DNA of 64,000 nt from Catenuloplanes atrovinosus (GTDB lineage: Bacteria; Actinomycetota; Actinomycetes; Mycobacteriales; Micromonosporaceae): the NCBI RefSeq assembly GCF_031458235.1, contig NZ_JAVDYB010000001.1, forward strand, positions 310,001 to 374,000, written 5' to 3'. Shown here piece after piece: positions 35,761-45,383 of this stretch (its first letter is position 1; the number at the start of each line of letters is the position of its first letter). Below the pieces are notes generated by a model. The model was given only the letters and a program-made list of their open reading frames with translations. It was not told the DNA's origin and ran no database searches. A program made the translations under genes and the position numbers.

Positions 35761-35797
35761 CCGCCCGCCCCCGCGACGATGGCGCGGGGACGGGCGG
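35761..35797 (-). terminator. Terminator of the fad operon
   Basis: CCGCCCGCCCCCGCG (35761-35775) against CGCGGGGACGGGCGG (35783-35797), one mismatch, 7-nt loop, 18 nt after the fadB-type stop on the minus strand. Confidence 0.75.
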
Positions 35798-35815
35798 CCG
35801 GCAGGCGGTACGTGG

Positions 35816-37882
35816 TCAGGCGAGCGAGGCCGTGCCCTTCGGCAGGAACCGCTGGCCGGTGACCGACTCGGAGGTGCCGGTGCGGTCCAGGTAGGGCGTG
35901 ATGCCGCCCAGGTGGAACGGCCAGCCCGCGCCGAGGATCATGCACAGGTCGACGTCCTGCGCCTCCGCGACCACGCCCTCGTCGAGCAGGATGCGGATCT
36001 CCTGGGCGAGGCCGTCGAGGACCTTCTGGCGGACCTCGTCCGGGGAGAGCGGCGCGTCGCCCACCGTCAGCAGCGCGGTGACCGCCGGATTGATCTCGTC
36101 GTCCACCAGCAGCGGCAGGCGGGCGTCGGCGAGCGCCTTCAGGTTGGCGCTGAGCGGGAACCGGTCCGGGAACGCGGCGTGCAGCGTCTCCGTCACGTGG
36201 TACGCGATCGCGGGCCCGACCAGCTGGAGCAGGGCCAGCGGGCGCATCGGGAGGCCGAGCGGGTCGATCGCGGAGTCCGCCACCTCCAGCGGCGTGCCCG
36301 CGTCGATCGCCGACTGGATCTCCGACAGGAAGCGGACCAGCACCCGGTTGGCGACGAACGCGGGCGCGTCCTTGACCAGCACGCAGCTCTTCCGCAGCTG
36401 CTTGCCGACCGCGAACGCGGTGGCCAGCGCGGCGTCCGAGGTGCGCTCACCCCGGATGATCTCCAGCAGCGGCAGCACCGCCACCGGGTTGAAGAAGTGG
36501 AAGCCGACCACCCGCTCGGGGTGCTCCAGGTCCGCGGCCATCGCGGTGACCGACAGCGAGGACGTGTTGGTGGCCAGCACCGCCTCCGGCGAGACGATCT
36601 TCTCCAGCTCGGCCCAGACCTGCTTCTTGACGGACAGTTCCTCGAAGACCGCCTCGATCACGAAGTCCGCGTCGGCGAAGACCGACTTGTCGACGGAGCC
36701 GGTGACCAGCGCGCGTACCTTCGCCGCGGTACCGGTGTCCATCCGGCCCTTGCCGACCGCCTTGTCGATCTCGGCGTGCACGTAGGCGACGCCCTTGTCG
36801 ACGCGCGCCTGGTCGAGGTCGGTCATCACGACCGGCACCTGGAGGCGCCGCGCGAACAGCAGCGCCAGCTGCGAGGCCATCAGGCCGGCGCCGACCACGC
36901 CGACCTTGGTGACGTCCTTCGCGTGCGCGGGCGACGGCGCGCCGACCGGCTTCTTCGCCCGGCGCTGCACCAGGTCGAAGGCGTAGAGCCCGCTGCGCAG
37001 TTCCTCGCTGAAGACCAGGTCGGCGAGGGCCTGGTCCTCCAGCGCGGTGCCCTCGGCGAACGTGGCGCCCTTGGCGACGCCGATCAGCTCCAGCGCGCGG
37101 TTCGCGGCCGGCACGGCGCCGTGCAGGCGCTTGTCCAGCATCGCCTTGGCGAAGTAGAGCACGCCGTCCCACGAGTCGCGGTCGACCTCGGGGCGCTGGA
37201 CCGTGACCGTGCCGGAGACCACGTCCGCGGCCCAGGCCAGCGAGCGCTCCAGGAAGTCGGCCGGCTCCAGCAGCAGGTCCGCGATGCCCATCTCGGCGGC
37301 CTGCTTCGGCTTCAGCATGCGATTCTGCGTCAGCGGGTTCTGGATGATCACCGTGGCCGCGTTGGCCGGGCCGATCAGGTTCGGCAGCAGTTGGGTGCCG
37401 CCCCACCCGGGAACCAGCCCGAGCGAGACCTCGGGCAGCGCGAGCGCGGCCGCGCCGGAGGAGAGCGTCCGGTAGTGACAGTGCAGCGCCAGCTCCAGGC
37501 CGCCGCCCATCGCCGCGCCGTTGATGAAGGCGAACGTCGGGATCGTGCTGTCCTTGAGCTTCGCGAAGACGCGGTGACCGAAGCGGCCGAGCTCCAGCGC
37601 CTGCGCGTGCGTCTCCAGCAACGGCATGCCGGTGAGGTCCGCGCCGACGCAGAAGACGTACGGCTTGCCGGTGATCGCGATGAACGCCGGGTCCGCCGCG
37701 ATCGCCTCGTCGATCGCCGTGGACAGCGATGTCAGGCCGCCGGGGCCGAACGTGTTGGGCTTCTTGTGGTCGAAGCCGTTGTCCAGCGTGATCAGCGCGA
37801 CCTGTCGCTCGACGCCCGGGACCCGGATGAGCCGCAGCAGCGACTTCGTCACGACCTCGGACGGGAAGGAGATGTCCGTCAT
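35816..37882 (-). CDS. fadB: Fatty acid oxidation multifunctional enzyme (enoyl-CoA hydratase / 3-hydroxyacyl-CoA dehydrogenase)
   Basis: 688 aa, two fused enzymes of beta-oxidation. The crotonase domain (about 1-290) has the oxyanion-hole and catalytic segments NGAAMGGGLELALH and PEVSLGLVPGWGG. The NAD-binding dehydrogenase domain starts at VGVVGAGLMASQLALLF (about 315), with NTSSLSV and the catalytic His in GFHFFNPVAVLPLLEI; two 3HCDH_C segments end the protein. The ATG directly abuts the thiolase stop (TAAATG), so the pair forms the classical FadB-FadA module with fadA first. Ends at a strong hairpin. Confidence 0.95.
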   Translation of the reverse strand: MTDISFPSEVVTKSLLRLIRVPGVERQVALITLDNGFDHKKPNTFGPGGLTSLSTAIDEAIAADPAFIAITGKPYVFCVGADLTGMPLLETHAQALELGRFGHRVFAKLKDSTIPTFAFINGAAMGGGLELALHCHYRTLSSGAAALALPEVSLGLVPGWGGTQLLPNLIGPANAATVIIQNPLTQNRMLKPKQAAEMGIADLLLEPADFLERSLAWAADVVSGTVTVQRPEVDRDSWDGVLYFAKAMLDKRLHGAVPAANRALELIGVAKGATFAEGTALEDQALADLVFSEELRSGLYAFDLVQRRAKKPVGAPSPAHAKDVTKVGVVGAGLMASQLALLFARRLQVPVVMTDLDQARVDKGVAYVHAEIDKAVGKGRMDTGTAAKVRALVTGSVDKSVFADADFVIEAVFEELSVKKQVWAELEKIVSPEAVLATNTSSLSVTAMAADLEHPERVVGFHFFNPVAVLPLLEIIRGERTSDAALATAFAVGKQLRKSCVLVKDAPAFVANRVLVRFLSEIQSAIDAGTPLEVADSAIDPLGLPMRPLALLQLVGPAIAYHVTETLHAAFPDRFPLSANLKALADARLPLLVDDEINPAVTALLTVGDAPLSPDEVRQKVLDGLAQEIRILLDEGVVAEAQDVDLCMILGAGWPFHLGGITPYLDRTGTSESVTGQRFLPKGTASLA

Positions 37883-39076
37883 TTACTTGTCACCCTCCCA
37901 GGCGGGGTTCTCCCAGATGACCGATCCGCCCATGCCGATGCCGATGCACATGGCGGTGATGCCGTACCGGACCTGCGGGTTCTCCGCGAACTGGCGGGCC
38001 AGCTGGGTCATCAGCCGGACGCCGGACGAGGCCAGCGGGTGCCCGACCGAGATCGCGCCGCCCCACGGGTTGACGCGCGGGTCGTCGTCCGCGATGCCGA
38101 AGTGGTCGAGGAACGCGAGCACCTGGACCGCGAAGGCCTCGTTCAGCTCGAACAGCCCGATGTCCTCGATGCCCAGGCCGGCGATGCGCAGCGCCTTCTC
38201 CGTGGCGGGGATCGGGCCGACGCCCATCACCTCGGGCTCGACGCCGACGTACCCGAACGAGACCATCCGCATCGCGACCGGCAGGCCCAGCTCGCGGGCC
38301 ACGTCCTCGGCCGCGATAAGGCTGGCGGTGGCGCCGTCGTTCAGTCCCGCCGCGTTGCCGGCGGTGACCTTGCCGTGCGGGCGGAACGGCGTCTTCAGCG
38401 TGGCGAGCTTCTCCATGCTGGTCTCGCGCGGCGCCTCGTCCGTGCTGGCCAGACCCCAGCCGGTCGCCGGGTCGCGGACCGCCATGGTGACCAGGTCGGG
38501 CTGGAGCTTGCCGTCCGCGTACGCCTTGGCGGTCTTGACCTGCGACGCCAGCGCGAACGCGTCCGCGCGCTCCTTGGTGATGCGCGGCGCGCGATCGTGC
38601 AGGTTCTCCGCGGTCGCGCCCATCACCAGCGCGGACGGGTCGACGAGCTTCTCCGCCAGGATTCGCGGGTTCGGGTCGACGCCCTCGCCCATCGGGTGGC
38701 GGCCCATGTGCTCCACGCCGCCGGCGATGGCCACGTCGTAGGCGCCCATGGCGATGCCGCCGGCCACGGACGTCACCGCGGTCATGGCACCGGCGCACAT
38801 GCGGTCGATGGAGAAGCCGGGCGTGCTCTTCGGCAGACCGGCCAGCAGCGCGGCCGTCCGGCCGATGGTGAGGCCCTGGTCGCCGATCTGCGTGGTGGCC
38901 GCGATCGCGACCTCCTCCACGCGGTCGGGCGGCAGCTGCGGGTTGCGCGCCAGCAGCTCCCGGATGCAGCGGATCACGAGGTCGTCGGCGCGGGTGTCGG
39001 CGTACATGCCACCCGCCTTGCCGAACGGAGTGCGGACACCGTCGACGAAGACGACGTCCCGGACTTGACGGGGCAC
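37883..39076 (-). CDS. fadA: Acetyl-CoA acyltransferase (thiolase)
   Basis: 397 aa, full thiolase length. Catalyses CoA-dependent cleavage of 3-ketoacyl-CoA, the last step of beta-oxidation. Catalytic residues are visible: nucleophile Cys in DRMCAGAMTAV (about residue 93), GLFELNEAFAVQ, His in NPWGGAISVGHPLASSG and the second Cys in AMCIGIGMGG. The GTG start at 39076 is followed by RQVRDVVFVDGVRTPFGK, the standard N-terminus. First gene of the two-gene fad operon; located, as in streptomycetes, beside RNase D. Confidence 0.96.
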   Translation of the reverse strand: MPRQVRDVVFVDGVRTPFGKAGGMYADTRADDLVIRCIRELLARNPQLPPDRVEEVAIAATTQIGDQGLTIGRTAALLAGLPKSTPGFSIDRMCAGAMTAVTSVAGGIAMGAYDVAIAGGVEHMGRHPMGEGVDPNPRILAEKLVDPSALVMGATAENLHDRAPRITKERADAFALASQVKTAKAYADGKLQPDLVTMAVRDPATGWGLASTDEAPRETSMEKLATLKTPFRPHGKVTAGNAAGLNDGATASLIAAEDVARELGLPVAMRMVSFGYVGVEPEVMGVGPIPATEKALRIAGLGIEDIGLFELNEAFAVQVLAFLDHFGIADDDPRVNPWGGAISVGHPLASSGVRLMTQLARQFAENPQVRYGITAMCIGIGMGGSVIWENPAWEGDK

Positions 39077-39214
39077 AGCGGGCCTCCTCGCGAAATCTCA
39101 ACGTGTGCGGCAATGCTACTCGCCGGTAACCAAGCGTCGCAGGCCGACGCCCCTATGGTCCAGGCCACACCTGAACATCCGCACGATTTCACAGGGAAGG
39201 CCCCGCCGTCCGTC

Positions 39215-40537
39215 TCACTCCTGCGGCGGCAACGCCTCCGCCAGTCCCGGGGACAGCAGGTTCACCTGCCAGTTGCGGGCGTTGTATCCGCGCAGCGTGT
39301 CGCCGACCGTCGCGGTGGTGATCTCCTCCGGTGGCGTCCACGCCAGGCGCCGGATCGAGTCCGGGGAGATCAAGTTCTCCGGCGGCAGGTTGTGCGCGCC
39401 GGCGACCTGGAGCACCACCTCTCGGCAACGGGCCAGCCGGGCGGCGGCGGCCGGGTCCCGATCGGCCCAGCGGTGCGGCGGCGGCGGACCCTCTATCGGC
39501 GGCGAGACCGGCAGCTCCGAGTCCGGCAGCGCCCGGGCCTCGCGCAGCGCCTCCAGCCAGGTCTTGGCCAGCCGGCGCACGGATCGGCCGCCGAAGCCCG
39601 GCACGGTGAGCAGCGTGCGCTCGTCCTGCGGGTCCAGCTCCGCCGCGGCGATGATGGCGGCGTCCGGCAGCACCCGGCCCGGCGCGGAGTCACGGCGGGC
39701 GGCGACGGCGTCCCGGGCGTACCAGAGCGCCCGCACCCGCGCCTGCGCGCGCTGGCCGCGGATGCGGTGGATGCCGGAGGTGCGCCGCCACGGGTCGGTG
39801 CGCACCTTCGGCGGCTGCCCGCCGGACGCGACCAGCGCGGCGAACTCCTCCGCCGCCCACTCCGCCTTGCCCTGGCGCTGCAACTCCTCCGCGAGGACGT
39901 CCCGCAGATCGGTCAGCATCTCCACGTCCAGCGCCGCGTAGGTGAGCCACGACTCCGGCAGCGGCCGGCTGGACCAGTCCGCCGCGGAGTGGTGCTTCTC
40001 CAGCGAATAGCCGAGCAGCGACTCGGTCAGCGCCGCCAGCCCGACCCGTTCGAACCCGCCCAGCCGCGCGGCCAGCTCCGTGTCGAACAGCCGCCGCGGG
40101 CGCAGGCCCAGCTCCGCGAGGCAGGGAAGGTCCTGGTTGGCGGCGTGCAGCACCCACTCCGCGTCGGCGATCGCCGCGTCCAGGACGCGCAGGTCACCGA
40201 GGGGCAGCGGGTCGATGAGCACGGTGCCCGCGCCGACCCGGCGCAACTGCACCAGGTACGCCCGCTGGCTGTAGCGGTATCCGGAGGCGCGCTCGGCGTC
40301 GACCGCCACGGGCCCGGTGCCGGCGGCGAACCGGGCGACGGCGTCGTCCAGTTCCTTGCCGGTCTCCACGGGCTTGGGCGTGCCGTCGCGGGGCACGAGC
40401 AAGGGGACCGCCCCGCCGGGGGAGGGGTCGGGCCTCACGTCTGACTCCGCCGCCGGGCGGTCGTCGGCTGGGTTGTGCGGTCCGTCCCCTGCCTGGCGTT
40501 GCGCGTCCCGACGGTGCAGGGGTGGTTCGTCGGTCAC
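39215..40537 (-). CDS. rnd: Ribonuclease D family 3'-5' exonuclease with HRDC domain
   Basis: 440 aa. The DEDD exonuclease domain (about 60-225) has [22 protein letters not shown] (first motif), [16 protein letters not shown], and [15 protein letters not shown] with catalytic Tyr and Asp. The HRDC domain (about 255-330) has [23 protein letters not shown]. It trims 3' ends of structured RNA. The GTG start is 6 nt after a TAGGGT -10 box, indicating a leaderless mRNA. The order RNase D, DUF3000, hemE is conserved in actinobacteria. Confidence 0.92.
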   Translation of the reverse strand: MTDEPPLHRRDAQRQAGDGPHNPADDRPAAESDVRPDPSPGGAVPLLVPRDGTPKPVETGKELDDAVARFAAGTGPVAVDAERASGYRYSQRAYLVQLRRVGAGTVLIDPLPLGDLRVLDAAIADAEWVLHAANQDLPCLAELGLRPRRLFDTELAARLGGFERVGLAALTESLLGYSLEKHHSAADWSSRPLPESWLTYAALDVEMLTDLRDVLAEELQRQGKAEWAAEEFAALVASGGQPPKVRTDPWRRTSGIHRIRGQRAQARVRALWYARDAVAARRDSAPGRVLPDAAIIAAAELDPQDERTLLTVPGFGGRSVRRLAKTWLEALREARALPDSELPVSPPIEGPPPPHRWADRDPAAAARLARCREVVLQVAGAHNLPPENLISPDSIRRLAWTPPEEITTATVGDTLRGYNARNWQVNLLSPGLAEALPPQE

Positions 40538-40543
40538 CTTGTA

Positions 40544-40549
40544 ACCCTA
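40544..40549 (-). promoter_or_regulatory. -10 box TAGGGT, leaderless RNase D gene
   Basis: On the minus strand TAGGGT (40549-40544), then TACAAG, then the GTG at 40537. Confidence 0.5.
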
Positions 40550-40635
40550 CGGGTTGCTGGACGTTAACCCGCCTCAGCACCTGTGTCGGCGCGTCGGAAC
40601 CGGGTCCGGCGGCCGTTACCGCAGGTGAGCCCGGC

Positions 40636-41205
40636 TCAACGGTGGAGGGGGGAGATCGCGGTCACGCCGGGCGGCGGCAGGCCCGCGGTGGAGGAGAGCA
40701 GCGCGCACCAGCCGAGCAGGTGGGCGGTGAGCGCGGGTGCGGTGTCGTCCAGCGGGGTCCAGGACGCCCGCAGCTCGATGTCGGCGGTGGCCGGCGGCCC
40801 GGCCAGGTCGCCGAACCGGGTCGACGTGGTCTGCGTGACCGTGCCGGCCAGCGCGGTGTGCGTGGCGCCCTGGGTCTCCAGCGCGTCGGTCAGCCAGGTC
40901 CAGGCCACGGCCGGCAGCAGCGGGTCCGCGGCCAGCTCCGGTTCGAGCTCCGCGGTGACGTAGCTGACCAGCCGCAACCGGCCCTGCCACGCCTCGTGAC
41001 CGGCCGGGTCATACAGCAGCACCAGGCGACCGGTCGCCACCTCCTCGCCGTCGCGGAGCACCGTGGCGCTCAACGCGAACGCGTAAGGAGCCAACCGCTG
41101 CGGGGCGGTGACCTCCTCCAGCAGGATCTCCGGGCGGGGGGTGGTGGCGCGCAGGCCGGCTACGGCACGCGCGAACGTCTCCGGGAGAACGGTCGAGGGT
41201 GCCAT
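40636..41205 (-). CDS. DUF3000 family protein
   Basis: 189 aa actinobacteria-specific protein of unknown function. Recognised by [20 protein letters not shown] at the N-terminus, [24 protein letters not shown], and the C-terminal SWTPL...[10 protein letters not shown] segment. No membrane helices or signal. Divergent from hemE. The ATG is 6 nt after TAGGCT. Same place as Rv2680 in M. tuberculosis. Confidence 0.85.
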   Translation of the reverse strand: MAPSTVLPETFARAVAGLRATTPRPEILLEEVTAPQRLAPYAFALSATVLRDGEEVATGRLVLLYDPAGHEAWQGRLRLVSYVTAELEPELAADPLLPAVAWTWLTDALETQGATHTALAGTVTQTTSTRFGDLAGPPATADIELRASWTPLDDTAPALTAHLLGWCALLSSTAGLPPPGVTAISPLHR

Positions 41206-41211
41206 GTCCGC

Positions 41212-41217
41212 AGCCTA
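41212..41217 (-). promoter_or_regulatory. -10 box TAGGCT, leaderless DUF3000 gene
   Basis: On the minus strand TAGGCT (41217-41212), then 6 nt GCGGAC, then the ATG at 41205. Confidence 0.5.
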
Positions 41218-41349
41218 AGCGCGGGCCTTACCGGATCGACACCCGGCGCGCCGAGGGCATCGGCGTCGATCGTGTCGCGGCCACCGGGATCGCGTACCGG
41301 CGAAGGGAAGCGCGAGGGGCGGCGGAGCCGGCCGGGAGAGCGTGCGAGC

Positions 41350-42435
41350 ATGGAGGGGATGACCACCACAGCCTCGGGCGCCGCCCGCGCCTCCTCCCAG
41401 GTCCCGGCCACCGCAGACTCCGCGTTCGTGCGCGCCGCCCGGGGTCTGCCGGTGCCGCACACGCCGGTGTGGTTCATGCGCCAGGCGGGCCGGTCCCTGC
41501 CGGAGTACCGCAAGGTCCGCGAGGGCATCCCGATGCTGGAGTCCTGCCGCCGGCCCGAGCTGGTGGCGGAGATCACGCTGCAGCCGGTGCGGCGGCACGG
41601 CGTGGACGCGGCGATCTTCTTCAGCGACATCGTGGTGCCGATCGCGGCCGCCGGCATCGATCTGGAGATCGTGGCCGGCACCGGTCCGGTGATCGCCGAG
41701 CCGATCCGGGACGCCGCCGATGTGGACCGGCTGCGGCCGATCACCGTGGACGACGTCTCGTTCGTCGACGAGGCGGTCCGGCTGCTCACCGCCGAGCTCG
41801 GCGCGACGCCGCTGATCGGGTTCGCCGGTGCGCCGTTCACGCTGGCCAGCTACCTGGTCGAGGGCGGGCCGTCGCGGACGTACACGCGGACCAAGGCCAT
41901 GATGTACGGCGCGCCCGAGCTGTGGAACGCGCTGCTGGACCGGCTGGCGGACATCACGCTCGAGTTCCTCCGCGTGCAGATCGCGGCCGGCGTCTCCGCC
42001 GTGCAGCTGTTCGACTCGTGGGCCGGCGCGCTCTCCGAGGCTGACTACCGCCGGTACGTGCTGCCGCACTCGCGGAAGGTGCTGCACGGGCTGGCCGACG
42101 CCGGCGTGCCGCGCATCCACTTCGGCGTGGGCACCGCGTTGCTGCTCGGCGCCATGGGCGAGGCCGGGGCGGACGTGGTCGGCGTCGACTGGCGTACCCC
42201 GCTGGACGTGGCCGTGACGCAGCTCGGCGCCGGCCGGGCGGTGCAGGGCAACCTCGACCCGGCCGTGCTCTTCGCGCCGTGGCCGGTCGTCGAGCAGCAC
42301 GTGCGCCGCATCCTGGACGAGGGCCGCGCCGCACCCGGGCACGTCTTCAACCTCGGGCACGGCGTGCTGCCGGAGACGGACCCGGACGTGCTGACCCGCG
42401 TCGTCGAGCTGGTCCACGCGGCCTCCACGCGGTAA
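41350..42435 (+). CDS. hemE: Uroporphyrinogen decarboxylase
   Basis: 361 aa. Decarboxylates uroporphyrinogen III to coproporphyrinogen III in haem synthesis. Signature 1 is visible as [19 protein letters not shown] (about 37-55) and signature 2 as [16 protein letters not shown]. Also [27 protein letters not shown] and the C-terminal [12 protein letters not shown]. The ATG at 41350 is favoured; ATG 41359 is too close to the GGAGGGG. It heads a haem cluster with hemY and chdC downstream in the same direction. Confidence 0.96.
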   Translation: MEGMTTTASGAARASSQVPATADSAFVRAARGLPVPHTPVWFMRQAGRSLPEYRKVREGIPMLESCRRPELVAEITLQPVRRHGVDAAIFFSDIVVPIAAAGIDLEIVAGTGPVIAEPIRDAADVDRLRPITVDDVSFVDEAVRLLTAELGATPLIGFAGAPFTLASYLVEGGPSRTYTRTKAMMYGAPELWNALLDRLADITLEFLRVQIAAGVSAVQLFDSWAGALSEADYRRYVLPHSRKVLHGLADAGVPRIHFGVGTALLLGAMGEAGADVVGVDWRTPLDVAVTQLGAGRAVQGNLDPAVLFAPWPVVEQHVRRILDEGRAAPGHVFNLGHGVLPETDPDVLTRVVELVHAASTR

Positions 42436-42443
42436 TCGCGGCC

Positions 42444-42938
42444 ATGGTCGAGCTGCCGCGGGTTCCCGAGGACGAGCGGGCGCTGCGCGCCGCGTACTCC
42501 CGGTTCCCCAGCGGCGTCGTCGCGGTCGCGGCGCTCGTCGACGGCCGCCCGGCTGGCATGTCCGCCAGCTCGTTCACGTCCGTCTCGCTCGACCCGCCGC
42601 TGGTCTCGGTGAACGCGCACGTCAGGTCCGCCACCTGGGCCCGGCTGGGGGACCGGCCGCGCCTCGGGCTGAGCGTGCTCAGCGAGGACCAGGCCGGCAT
42701 CTGCCGCCGCCTCGCCACCCGCGGGCTCGCCGACCGCTTCGCCGGAATCCCCTGGCGGGCCACGGACGGCGGCGCGGTCTTCGTCGAGGGCGCCACCGCG
42801 TGGCTGGAGTGCGAGATCACCCAGCGCGTGCCGGCCGGGGATCACGAGATCGTGCTGCTGCGGCTGCACGCGGTCGCGACCTCACCGGAACGGCGTCCGC
42901 TGGTCTTCCACGCCAGCGCCTACCACCGCCTGGCCTGA
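42444..42938 (+). CDS. Flavin reductase-like (FMN-binding split-barrel) protein
   Basis: 164 aa. Flavin reductase domain with YSRFPSGVVAVAAL, GMSASSFTSVSLDPPLVSVN (FMN-contact region), FAGIPWRA, LECEITQRVPAGDHEIVLLRL and the C-terminal PLVFHASAYHRL. Such proteins use NAD(P)H to reduce FMN/FAD, or act as oxygenase partners. It begins 8 bp after hemE, so it is co-transcribed; an unusual insertion between hemE and hemY whose role in haem or oxidative metabolism is unknown. Confidence 0.85.
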   Translation: MVELPRVPEDERALRAAYSRFPSGVVAVAALVDGRPAGMSASSFTSVSLDPPLVSVNAHVRSATWARLGDRPRLGLSVLSEDQAGICRRLATRGLADRFAGIPWRATDGGAVFVEGATAWLECEITQRVPAGDHEIVLLRLHAVATSPERRPLVFHASAYHRLA

Positions 42939-42953
42939 CCGCCGCAGCAGGAT

Positions 42954-42995
42954 CGGTCACGATGATTCGCGGTTGTCCACAGGGCTGGAGACGCG
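42954..42995 (+). repeat. Conserved 42-bp leader, copy 2 (before a gene relic)
   Basis: CGGTCACG...CGCGGTTGTCCACAGGGCTGG...GACGC, matching 32901-32943. It contains TTGTCCACA. It is followed after a similar distance by GGAGGC and an ATG at 43022. Confidence 0.7.
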
Positions 42996-43021
42996 GAGGT
43001 GGTGCCCGGCAGGGTGGAGGC

Positions 43022-43100
43022 ATGGTCGGCGAGAGAGATGTCCTCACCAGCGCGGCGGTCCGCCGCTGCGGATCGGCTCGGGCGGGCCGAAGGCCACGGG
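43022..43100 (+). pseudogene. Probable relic of an AbiEi/DUF559-type gene
   Basis: The ATG at 43022 follows the same 42-bp leader as the intact gene at 32970. It reads MVGERDVLTSAAVRRCGSAR, resembling the start of this family (VLT...R), then loses similarity and runs in frame toward hemY. No remainder of the gene is found, suggesting deletion after insertion or duplication. Confidence 0.4.
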
Positions 43101-43156
43101 GGAGATGGGTCACCCGGCCCGGTGCGCGAGGGACCGGAGGTGGCAGGCTGGGGTGC

Positions 43157-44632
43157 ATGGGCAACGAGCGGGTCGCGGTGGTCGGAGGCGGCATCGCCGG
43201 GCTGGCGGCGGCGCTGCGGCTGCGGGAGCGGCTGGGGCCGGACGCGTCGATCACGATCTTCGAGCGGGACGCGGCGCTCGGCGGCAAGCTGCGCACCGGG
43301 GAGCTGGCGGGCGGCGTCCAGGAGCTGGGTGCGGAGACGTTCCTGGCCGGCGATCCGGCCGGCGGCGAGTCGGCCGCGGTGTCGCTGGTGCGGCGGGTCG
43401 GCCTGGGCGATCGGCTGGTGCATCCGGGCACCACGCAGGCCGCGCTGGTGATCGGCGGCGCGCTGACCGACATCCCGGGCGGGACGCTGATGGGCGTGCC
43501 GGAGGACCCGGCGCGGGTGGCGTCCGTGGCTCGCGTGGCGGAGGGGCGCGACCCCGACCGGGGCGGCCCGCTGCTGGGCGACGGCGAGGACGTGGCGATC
43601 GGCGCGCTGACCCGGCGCCGGTTCGGCGACGCGGTGGTGGACCGGCTGGTGGACCCGCTCCTCGGCGGGGTCTACGCGGGGCGCGCCGACGAGCTGTCGC
43701 TGGACATGACCGTGCCGGGGCTGGCACGCGCCGCGCGGAGCGAGCACACCCTGGCCGGCGCGGTGCGGGTGGCCAAGGCCGCCTCGGCCCGGGCCCGGGC
43801 GTCCCGGGGCGGCACCGGCGGGGCCGAGACCGCGACGAGTGCCGCGCCGCCGATCTTCGCCACGGTCGACGGCGGGCTGAGCCGGCTGGTGGAGGCGGTC
43901 GCGGACGCGGCCAAGGCCGAGGTGCGGCTGGGGCTGCCGGTGCGCGCGATCGACCGCACCGCCGACGGGGACTGGGTCCTGACCGTCGGCGCGGCGAACG
44001 GCGCCGGCGCGGGCGAGCGGCACCGCGTCGACGCGATCGTGCTGGCGGTGCCGGCGAGGGCCGCCGCGCGGCTGCTGCGGGACGTGGACGCGGCCGTGGC
44101 GGAGACGGTCGGCGCGCTGGACTACGCGAGCATCGCGCTGATCAACATGGCGCTCCCCGCGGCGGAGCTGCCGCCGCTGTCCGGGCTGCTGGTCCCCTCG
44201 GTCGAGGGGATGCTGATCAAGGCGGCCACATTCTTCGGGGTCAAGTGGCCGCACCTGCGGCGGGTGGACGGGGTGGTGCACGTGCGCGCGTCCGTCGGTC
44301 GGCACGGCGAGGAGCATCTGCTCCAGCGGGACGACGCCGACCTGGTCACGGCCGCGCTCGCGGAGCTGTCACGCGTGTTGGGCGCCCCGCTGCCGGCGCC
44401 GGCCGACACGGTCGTGCAGCGGTGGGGCGGCGCGCTCCCGCAGTACGCGCCGGGTCACCGCGCGCGGATCACGTCCGCCCGGGAACTGTTGCGGGCCGCG
44501 CATCCGACCATCGTGCTGGCGGGTGCGGGCTACGACGGGGTGGGCATCCCGCTCTGCGTGCGGTCGGGTGAGGCGGCGGCGGACGAGCTGGCGGCCACGA
44601 TTCAGGTCGATGGGAATAGGGAGAGGGCATGA
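43157..44632 (+). CDS. hemY: Coproporphyrinogen III / protoporphyrinogen oxidase
   Basis: 491 aa FAD enzyme. N-terminal dinucleotide motif [20 protein letters not shown] with [13 protein letters not shown]. Substrate region [19 protein letters not shown]-terminal FAD contact [24 protein letters not shown]. In actinobacteria this enzyme (CgoX) oxidises coproporphyrinogen III in the coproporphyrin-dependent route, consistent with chdC next door. The ATG at 43157 has no strong ribosome site; CAGGCT 7 nt upstream hints at a weak leaderless promoter. The stop overlaps chdC by 4 bp. Confidence 0.93.
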   Translation: MGNERVAVVGGGIAGLAAALRLRERLGPDASITIFERDAALGGKLRTGELAGGVQELGAETFLAGDPAGGESAAVSLVRRVGLGDRLVHPGTTQAALVIGGALTDIPGGTLMGVPEDPARVASVARVAEGRDPDRGGPLLGDGEDVAIGALTRRRFGDAVVDRLVDPLLGGVYAGRADELSLDMTVPGLARAARSEHTLAGAVRVAKAASARARASRGGTGGAETATSAAPPIFATVDGGLSRLVEAVADAAKAEVRLGLPVRAIDRTADGDWVLTVGAANGAGAGERHRVDAIVLAVPARAAARLLRDVDAAVAETVGALDYASIALINMALPAAELPPLSGLLVPSVEGMLIKAATFFGVKWPHLRRVDGVVHVRASVGRHGEEHLLQRDDADLVTAALAELSRVLGAPLPAPADTVVQRWGGALPQYAPGHRARITSARELLRAAHPTIVLAGAGYDGVGIPLCVRSGEAAADELAATIQVDGNRERA

Positions 44633-45330
44633 GCGAGCAGACCAACGCGTCGCGGATCAAGGAGCTGAACGCGACGATCCGGTACACGATGTGGTCGGTC
44701 TTCAAGGCCGAGTCGCCGCTGCCGGCGCTGCGCGACGATCTGACCGCGGAGGTGGACGCGCTCTTCGAGCAGCTGGAGGCGAAGGGTGTGGCGATCCGCG
44801 GCACGTACGACGTGTCCGGCCTGCGCGCGGACGCCGACCTGATGATCTGGTGGCACGCGGAGACCAGCGACGCGCTCCAGGAGGCGTACTCGCTGTTCCG
44901 CCGCACCGCGCTCGGCCGGCACCTGAGCCCGGTCTGGTCGCAGATGGCGCTGCACCGGCCCGCCGAGTTCAACCGCAGCCACATCCCGGCGTTCCTGGCC
45001 GGCGAGGAGGCGCGGCCGTACCTGTGCGTCTACCCGTTCGTGCGCTCCTACGAGTGGTACCTGCTGCCCGACGAGGAGCGGCGGGACCTGCTGCGCGAGC
45101 ACGGGCAGATGGCGCGCGGCTACCCGGACGTGCGGGCGAACACGGTCGCCTCGTTCGCGCTCGGCGACTACGAGTGGATGCTGGCGTTCGAGGCGGACGA
45201 GCTGCACCGGATCGTCGACCTGATGCGTGATCTGCGCGCGTCCGGCGCCCGGCGGCACGTCCGCGAGGAGGTGCCGTTCTTCACCGGCCGCCGCCGGACG
45301 GTCGCGGAGATCGCGGTGTCCCTGCCGTAA
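44629..45330 (+). CDS. chdC: Coproheme decarboxylase (HemQ)
   Basis: 233 aa chlorite-dismutase-fold protein. Converts coproheme to haem b, the last step of the actinobacterial/firmicute route. Visible signatures: [27 protein letters not shown], the [20 protein letters not shown] segment that carries the reactive Tyr in characterised ChdCs, and [20 protein letters not shown] followed by [16 protein letters not shown]. Its ATG overlaps the hemY stop. It ends at a 12-bp hairpin shared with the convergent pectate lyase gene. Confidence 0.95.
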   Translation: MSEQTNASRIKELNATIRYTMWSVFKAESPLPALRDDLTAEVDALFEQLEAKGVAIRGTYDVSGLRADADLMIWWHAETSDALQEAYSLFRRTALGRHLSPVWSQMALHRPAEFNRSHIPAFLAGEEARPYLCVYPFVRSYEWYLLPDEERRDLLREHGQMARGYPDVRANTVASFALGDYEWMLAFEADELHRIVDLMRDLRASGARRHVREEVPFFTGRRRTVAEIAVSLP

Positions 45331-45338
45331 CGCATGGA

Positions 45339-45373
45339 TCAGGGGGTACGAGCGGGTCGCCCGTACCCCCTGA
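45339..45373. terminator. Bidirectional terminator between chdC and the PL1 lyase gene
   Basis: TCAGGGGGTACG (45339-45350) and CGTACCCCCTGA (45362-45373) pair perfectly, 11-nt loop, placed between stops at 45330 and 45384. Confidence 0.75.
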
Positions 45374-45383
45374 GGGTCTTGAC

